This document shows positions 59,963-64,000 of a stretch of 64,000 nucleotides of DNA, one piece after another. The stretch comes from Scylla paramamosain (taxonomy: Eukaryota > Arthropoda > Malacostraca > Decapoda > Portunidae). The stretch is taken from assembly GCF_035594125.1 (NCBI RefSeq), contig NW_026973671.1, forward strand, positions 2,017,501 through 2,081,500. Direction: 5' to 3'. Every line of letters begins with the position of its first letter. Position 1 is the first letter of the stretch. The notes beneath the pieces are model-generated. The model saw only the letters and a list, made by a program, of their open reading frames with translations. It had not been told where the DNA came from and did no database searches. The translations under genes and the position numbers were made by a program.

Positions 59963-60187
59963 AATTCAGAAATACAAAATAAATGGTAGCGTACTCTTCA
60001 GTTACATAATTCAGAAATACAAAATAAATGATAGCGTACTCTTCAGTTACATAATTCAGAAATACAAAATAAATGGTAACGTACTCTTCAGTTACATAAT
60101 TCAGAAATACAAAATAAATGATAGCGTACTCTTCAGTTACATAATTCAGAAATACAAAATAAATGGTAGCGTATTCTTCAATTACAT
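59963..60187. repeat. 45-bp minisatellite, exactly 5 units
   Basis: AATTCAGAAATACAAAATAA begins at 59,963 and every 45 bp thereafter. Units alternate ATGGTA and ATGATA, so copies 1, 3, 5 and 2, 4 pair up, hinting at growth by a 90-bp unit. There are no spacers. The minus strand is open through all units, encoding a 15-residue repeat (TEEYATIYFVFLNYV). Confidence 0.95.
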
Positions 60188-60414
60188 AAAAACTACGATG
60201 GAGATATTTTCGCGACTACTGAGTTGTGGGGGAGACCAGAGAATAAATAAATAAATAACAAATATACCCAAAAAGTATGTATAGACCTGAGGACAGTCTC
60301 ACACGGTGATCTCGCACCAGGTGGTTACGCTAGTCCCGTGGAGGAAACCAACAAAAAAAAGAACAAAAAATGCGAATATCTATCCACTCAGAAATAGTTT
60401 ATCAACAGGAATAT

Positions 60415-60549
60415 CTGAGGAGAATCCGAGAGAGACTGGCTTTAGTAAAATTATTGTTAAATAAACACTTACTTAATATTACAGGAAATGGAGGAGGAGA
60501 TTATCAGACTGCATGCTCACCTGAGGAGAATCCGAGAGAGACTGGCTTT
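60415..60549. repeat. 29-bp direct repeat, 106 bp apart
   Basis: The 29-bp sequence starting CTGAGGAGAATCCGAGAGAG occurs identically at 60,415-60,443 and 60,521-60,549, both times encoding LRRIRERLAL on the plus strand. Confidence 0.93.
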
Positions 60550-60577
60550 GCTTGTGAGGAAATCGGCGGGAAACTAA
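60485..60577 (+). CDS. Possible terminal exon in the nested insertion
   Basis: After the acceptor-like TTACTTAATATTACAG (ending 60,484) a frame reads EMEEEIIRLHAHLRRIRERL and stops at TAA 60,575-60,577. The Leu/Arg/Glu heptad pattern suggests a C-terminal coiled coil. The first 29-bp repeat encodes the same segment upstream, as if an exon end were duplicated. No family is assigned; it may be transposon-derived. Confidence 0.25.
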   Translation, partial: EMEEEIIRLHAHLRRIRERLALLVRKSAGN

Positions 60578-61705
60578 GGATAAAGGTTTCCAATGGGGAA
60601 ATTTATTAAGAGTTATAATTTTGTTTTTAGTGGGGGGGGGGCGACTAGGTTGTGAGTTCAGGGATGAAAAATATGAATAATTAAGTTACTGTTTACTTTA
60701 TAGTTGTTACTTTAAGAAGTTTAATTCAATGGACTTTTGAAATCAATTGGGGAATTAGTCAAAGTCTGGTATCTCTTCCCGGCTTGCGTAGCAACAGGGG
60801 TAACAGGACGGCGAAGCAAAGAAGACTTATCAGATTCGTCAACCTCATTGGCGCGGCGTAATTATCTGGGATTTGTTTGAGCTGGTTCAAGACCTTACCA
60901 TTATAGAATTAATTTTATCGTATTAAGGGCTCCCCATTCTCTGGGATTAGGTGAAAAATTCGCCTCTATAACCTGGCCAAGCAGGAGAAATTACGTTTAT
61001 TCACGGGGTAAATTTGTTATAGAAGTGGTCAACACAGTGACGCTGAGAGGGGGGGGGGGAAAAGCAAGGACAAAAGGACACTGAGGAGAGGAGGGGAAGG
61101 GGGGGGTTAGTCACATGGTACTGAGATTCTGGTCATCCCTGCACATTACATGGGCCTTAGCCTAGGAAAAAAGTAGAAATATACATAATTAATTTCCCAG
61201 CACTACATTAGTCACCAAGCTTTCCTTCTCTTTACTCTGCACTCTTTTCTAATCAGCCTTATATTTCTTACTTTTTTTCTGTCATGACTATAATTTTCTT
61301 CACTCCTTCTTAGATTATATTTATGTCTAGCCTTATAGTAGGCTTTCCTTGTTTTCCAGCATTGATTGTCACACACAAATAGGCTTACATTATTACTTTG
61401 TTTAACAAAATTTTTCCTTTTTTTTTGGTGTCAATACCTTTATAGGTGGTTCTAACAATGTGTTCTTTAACCAAGAATTCACCTCTTCAGCAGACATAAA
61501 ATCCCTCTGCTATTAACTCCTTTACCTCACCTTCATTAATTTCTGCTTTATAATCATCTTCCTTTGTTGCACTCCATTTCCCTGTTAAGCTACAATTATT
61601 CACAGGTATATTACTTTCATCATTATTTCTTTTCTTTTCAATATTAACTTTTAGTTGTACATGTGTACCACAATGAATATCTGAGTACAGCGTATCAAAA
61701 TCTAT

Positions 61706-62045
61706 TATTCTAAATTCCTGTACATTTTTCTGAACAGTGTTGGTGAGCCAGTGACATAATCCACCAGTGTAGCATAAGTAGTTGTGGGTTTCTTCACTCT
61801 AAGCTCTTCATCTAGTCTACCATTAAATATACACACATCATTATTACTACAAATTGTCACCAAGTTTCTCCCATAGAAGTTCCTGTCTTGTGTTACATCT
61901 TGGTTGTACCTTATCCCAGCCACTCTCATTTGACTTAATATTTGATGTATTTTACATAAATCATCATCATCATCATCATCATCATCACAGTCCTCAGGCA
62001 TAACATAGTCCAGCATAGTTCCAGATGAAAGCCTCGGCTTCCCCC
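61706..62045 (-). pseudogene. LINE endonuclease domain, C-terminal half
   Basis: LDYVMPEDC, a run of nine Asp from (GAT)9, RNFYGRNLVTICSNNDVCIFNG and TTYATLVDYVTGSP represent the back half of an apurinic-endonuclease-type domain; the motif GR.L...C. normally precedes the SDH block. The frame ends at TAG/TAA near 61,705. The front half is missing: (CA)n(GA)n starts at 62,055. The GAT triplet run has expanded inside the coding region. Confidence 0.75.
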
Positions 62046-62053
62046 CTGCCCCA

Positions 62054-62054
<1 letters not shown>

Positions 62055-62129
<75 letters not shown>
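62055..62129. repeat. (CA)n(GA)n compound microsatellite at LINE 5' end
   Basis: About 20 CA then 16 GA units, at the point where the LINE is truncated. Confidence 0.95.
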
Positions 62130-62131
<2 letters not shown>

Positions 62132-62255
62132 GCAAATAGCCAATACACTTTTTATATATATATTTCATCCAGTAAATAAAGCTATTTTGGTAATGTGTTT
62201 TGATCAGTGGAACACATGCCAAATGAAAAGTGTTATTTACTCCTGTAAAACAAAT

Positions 62256-62260
<5 letters not shown>

Positions 62261-62342
<82 letters not shown>
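62261..62342. repeat. (AT)n microsatellite
   Basis: About 41 perfect units. Confidence 0.95.
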
Positions 62343-62348
<6 letters not shown>

Positions 62349-62576
62349 GGAATGTGCTGTATTTGAATAAACCCGCACACATAGATAGGTAAACAGGTAG
62401 TTAATTGACACACACGTGCAGAGGTGCGTGAAATAATAACTAATTAACTTGTTTTATCACCTGTTTATTTACGCCAAGTGATTGTACTCTGTACAAATGA
62501 TTTACCACAAACAGGATTTATCGAGCGCGTCACGGGAGCGTCAGTGGCGATTATGCTTCTTCCCCGTGGCTCTGCG

Positions 62577-62578
<2 letters not shown>

Positions 62579-62627
<49 letters not shown>
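62579..62627. repeat. (CT)n microsatellite
   Basis: About 24 units. Confidence 0.95.
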
Positions 62628-62629
<2 letters not shown>

Positions 62630-62717
62630 TTGACATCACCTTTCTTTATTCTATTCTTCCCTTCTCTCCCTGTCTTTCTGTAGTTCATCTTCTTTTCCTT
62701 GCTATGTTTTTTTTTTG

Positions 62718-62740
62718 TCCTTCTTCTTCTTCTTCTTCTT

Positions 62741-62770
<30 letters not shown>
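62718..62770. repeat. (CTT)n trinucleotide repeat
   Basis: About 17 units, separated by 42 bp from the much longer TTC tract. Confidence 0.95.
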
Positions 62771-62771
<1 letters not shown>

Positions 62772-62812
62772 TCGATTCTTTCGTCATTGTCCTCATATAT
62801 TTCATTGTTTTA

Positions 62813-63189
62813 TCTTCTTCTTCTTCTTCTTCTTCTTCTTCTTCTTCTTCTTCTTCTTCTTCTTCTTCTTCTTCTTCTTCTTCTTCTTCTTCTTCTTCTT
62901 CTTCTTCTTCTTCTTCTTCTTCTTCTTCTTCTTCTTCTTCTTCTTCTTCTTCTTCTTCTTCTTCTTCTTCTTCTTCTTCTTCTTCTTCTTCTTCTTCTTC
63001 TTCTTCTTCTTCTTCTTCTTCTTCTTCTTCTTCTTCTTCTTCTTCTTCTTCTTCTTCTTCTTCTTCTTCTTCTTCTTCTTCTTCTTCTTCTTCTTCTTCT
63101 TCTTCTTCTTCTTCTTCTTCTTCTTCTTCTTCTTCTTCTTCTTCTTCTTCTTCTTCTTCTTCTTCTTCTTCTTCTTCTTCTTCTTCTTC
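62813..63189. repeat. Giant (TTC/GAA)n tract, ~125 units
   Basis: 377 bp of uninterrupted TTC on the plus strand. It gives long all-Phe, all-Ser and all-Leu plus-strand frames and all-Glu or all-Arg minus-strand frames, none of them genes. Pure homopurine/homopyrimidine mirror symmetry makes triplex DNA likely. Confidence 0.97.
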
Positions 63190-64000
63190 CGTGTTCTGAG
63201 GCGTTGTGAGCAATAAAGTGTTCTTTTCTACCTCCAGTTGTTAGTCTTGCGTTTGAAAACAAGAAAGAATGAAAGATACACAGTCAGGAGATTGATGGAC
63301 TCAGTGATTCATTGACTGACTGATCGACTGGAGTAAGAAGGGCAAAGGGTTATTTTCTATCTCCAATTATCAGTCTTGCATTTGAAGACAAAATACAAAG
63401 ACAAGAGAGGTTCATTGCAGTTATTAATTAATTAATGTAGAAATTGATTGATTGATAAAGTTCATTTCCTTTTTCTCGGTATCATTATTTTACACAAAGT
63501 ACAAAACAAAAAGAAGAAAAGAAGTCAGTTTAAAAGAATGATTAACTGACTAACTGACTGACTGACTGAAAGCGAAATATATCACAAAGATCCAAGCGCA
63601 TTCTTTCTTCAGGTTATGGATACTCGTGGCCAAAACACAAAAAAAGTAAACTATGAAAAGTTCGACCGACTGACTGATTGAGGGCCATACATGTATGAAA
63701 AATACAAGTATTTTCCTTACTATTGTACCATCCCGTTAAGAAAAAAGTAAATAAATAAAATAAACGATTAATTAATTGACTTAAAGTACCACAAAACCTG
63801 AATCATTTATTTAGGCACTCATTAAGTTACTGAATTCATATCATAGTATTTACATTTTCTCTCCACGTTCAGTCCTGGAGCAGTAGATGTTTGACACAAA
63901 GCTTCCAGGCTCGGCAAGTACACGAGGGAAGTACTTGTGTATACTCGCGTAAATAACAGGTTGCAGGGTGTACCGTAGCGTACCGTCTTTTGTGTCCCTT
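63190..64000. other. Non-coding; (GACT)n-like words
   Basis: GACTGACTGA-type repeats at 63,310-63,330, 63,545-63,569 and 63,666-63,680; otherwise AT-rich unique sequence. CAGTCTTGCRTTTGAARAC recurs at 63,241 and 63,370, marking an old ~128-bp duplication (TTCTA.CTCCA.TT..AGTCTTG). No gene recognised. Confidence 0.5.

Larger units (their letters stand above)
59815..61205. mobile_element. Nested 1.39-kb insertion, hAT-like DNA transposon (tentative)
   Basis: It sits inside the LINE linker: LINE protein sequence stops at each side and resumes on the other. The ends are TAGTGC (59,815) and GCACTA (61,205), a short inverted repeat fitting the hAT terminal pattern. The flanking 8-mers ACTTAGTT (59,807-59,814) and CATTAGTC (61,206-61,213) share TTAGT in register (5 of 8), as expected for an old 8-bp target duplication. 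No transposase is visible, so it would be non-autonomous. Superfamily is inference; the existence of an interruption is well supported. Confidence 0.55.
57578..62045 (-). mobile_element. Decayed LINE (EN + RT), split by a nested insertion
   Basis: Minus-strand non-LTR retrotransposon. From the 5' side: the second half of an endonuclease domain (62,045-61,706), a linker, a 1.39-kb interruption (61,205-59,815), more linker (ENKNKGPKKYW), reverse transcriptase with GVRQGENLSPLLFAL and YADD, and a C-terminal Cys-rich tail ending near 57,829. The 3'UTR ends in AATAAATTGAATTTCAATC and contains a 9-bp stem-loop. Several frameshifts and at least one nonsense codon make it inactive. The clade is uncertain; the QGENLSP box differs clearly from the CR1 element at 46 kb. 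Confidence 0.88.

Noticed and set aside
59963..60187. Five regular 45-bp units considered as a CRISPR array
   Set aside because: Units are directly adjacent with no spacers, and the genome is animal.
62482..63262. Frames of 150-244 residues with long Phe, Ser, Leu, Glu or Arg runs
   Set aside because: All derive from the TTC/GAA tract; several frames on both strands are open at once, which is a repeat effect.

Overview
The window looks like intergenic, repeat-rich DNA from an arthropod, most likely a decapod crustacean such as a crab. Three things suggest this. Simple-sequence repeats are extremely dense: my hand tally is about 6 kb, roughly 9% of the window, mostly (GA/CT)n and (CA/GT)n. 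There is an interstitial run of the arthropod telomere repeat TTAGG. The mobile elements are a Tc1 transposon, a CR1-type LINE and fragments of a jockey-like LINE whose 3' tail recurs many times. No host gene can be assigned with confidence. A few short open stretches beside splice-like signals are listed as possible exons at low confidence.

Layout. 1-13.2 kb: non-coding DNA with microsatellites, a 126-bp duplication, LINE tails and a decayed ~30-bp minisatellite. 13,187-14,674: a complete Tc1-family transposon with perfect 32-bp terminal inverted repeats, a TA duplication and an intact DD34E transposase. 14.7-46 kb: microsatellites, short tandem duplications, jockey-like LINE 3' fragments near 20.5, 36.3 and 41 kb, two solitary CR1 3' tails, a decayed ~190-bp tandem array near 28 kb, a 179-bp duplication near 38.9 kb, a decayed ~150-bp array containing TTAGG repeats near 44 kb, and telomere-like sequence near 45.8 kb. 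46,069-49,334: a nearly full-length CR1-type LINE on the minus strand, with ORF2 (endonuclease plus reverse transcriptase) broken by single-base insertions and the C-terminal end of ORF1. Its 5' end is mirrored by a second copy in opposite orientation, making a near-perfect palindrome with ~411/413-bp arms around a 12-bp centre (48,912-49,747). 54.6-55.3 kb: the C-terminal and 3'UTR part of a jockey-like LINE. 57,578-62,045: a decayed second LINE (minus strand) with a 1.39-kb segment nested in it that looks like a DNA-transposon insertion. 62.8-63.2 kb: about 125 uninterrupted TTC/GAA triplets.

The Tc1 transposase is the only gene here that could still make a working protein. The LINE reading frames are all broken. 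Nothing resembles an operon, CRISPR array or defence system, and I found no convincing undescribed biological system. The observations most worth checking are the CR1 palindrome, the intact Tc1 element, the nested insertion, the long GAA tract, the adjacency of microsatellites to LINE ends, and the fact that all the well-resolved LINE frame breaks are +1 insertions, which may point to sequencing error rather than decay.
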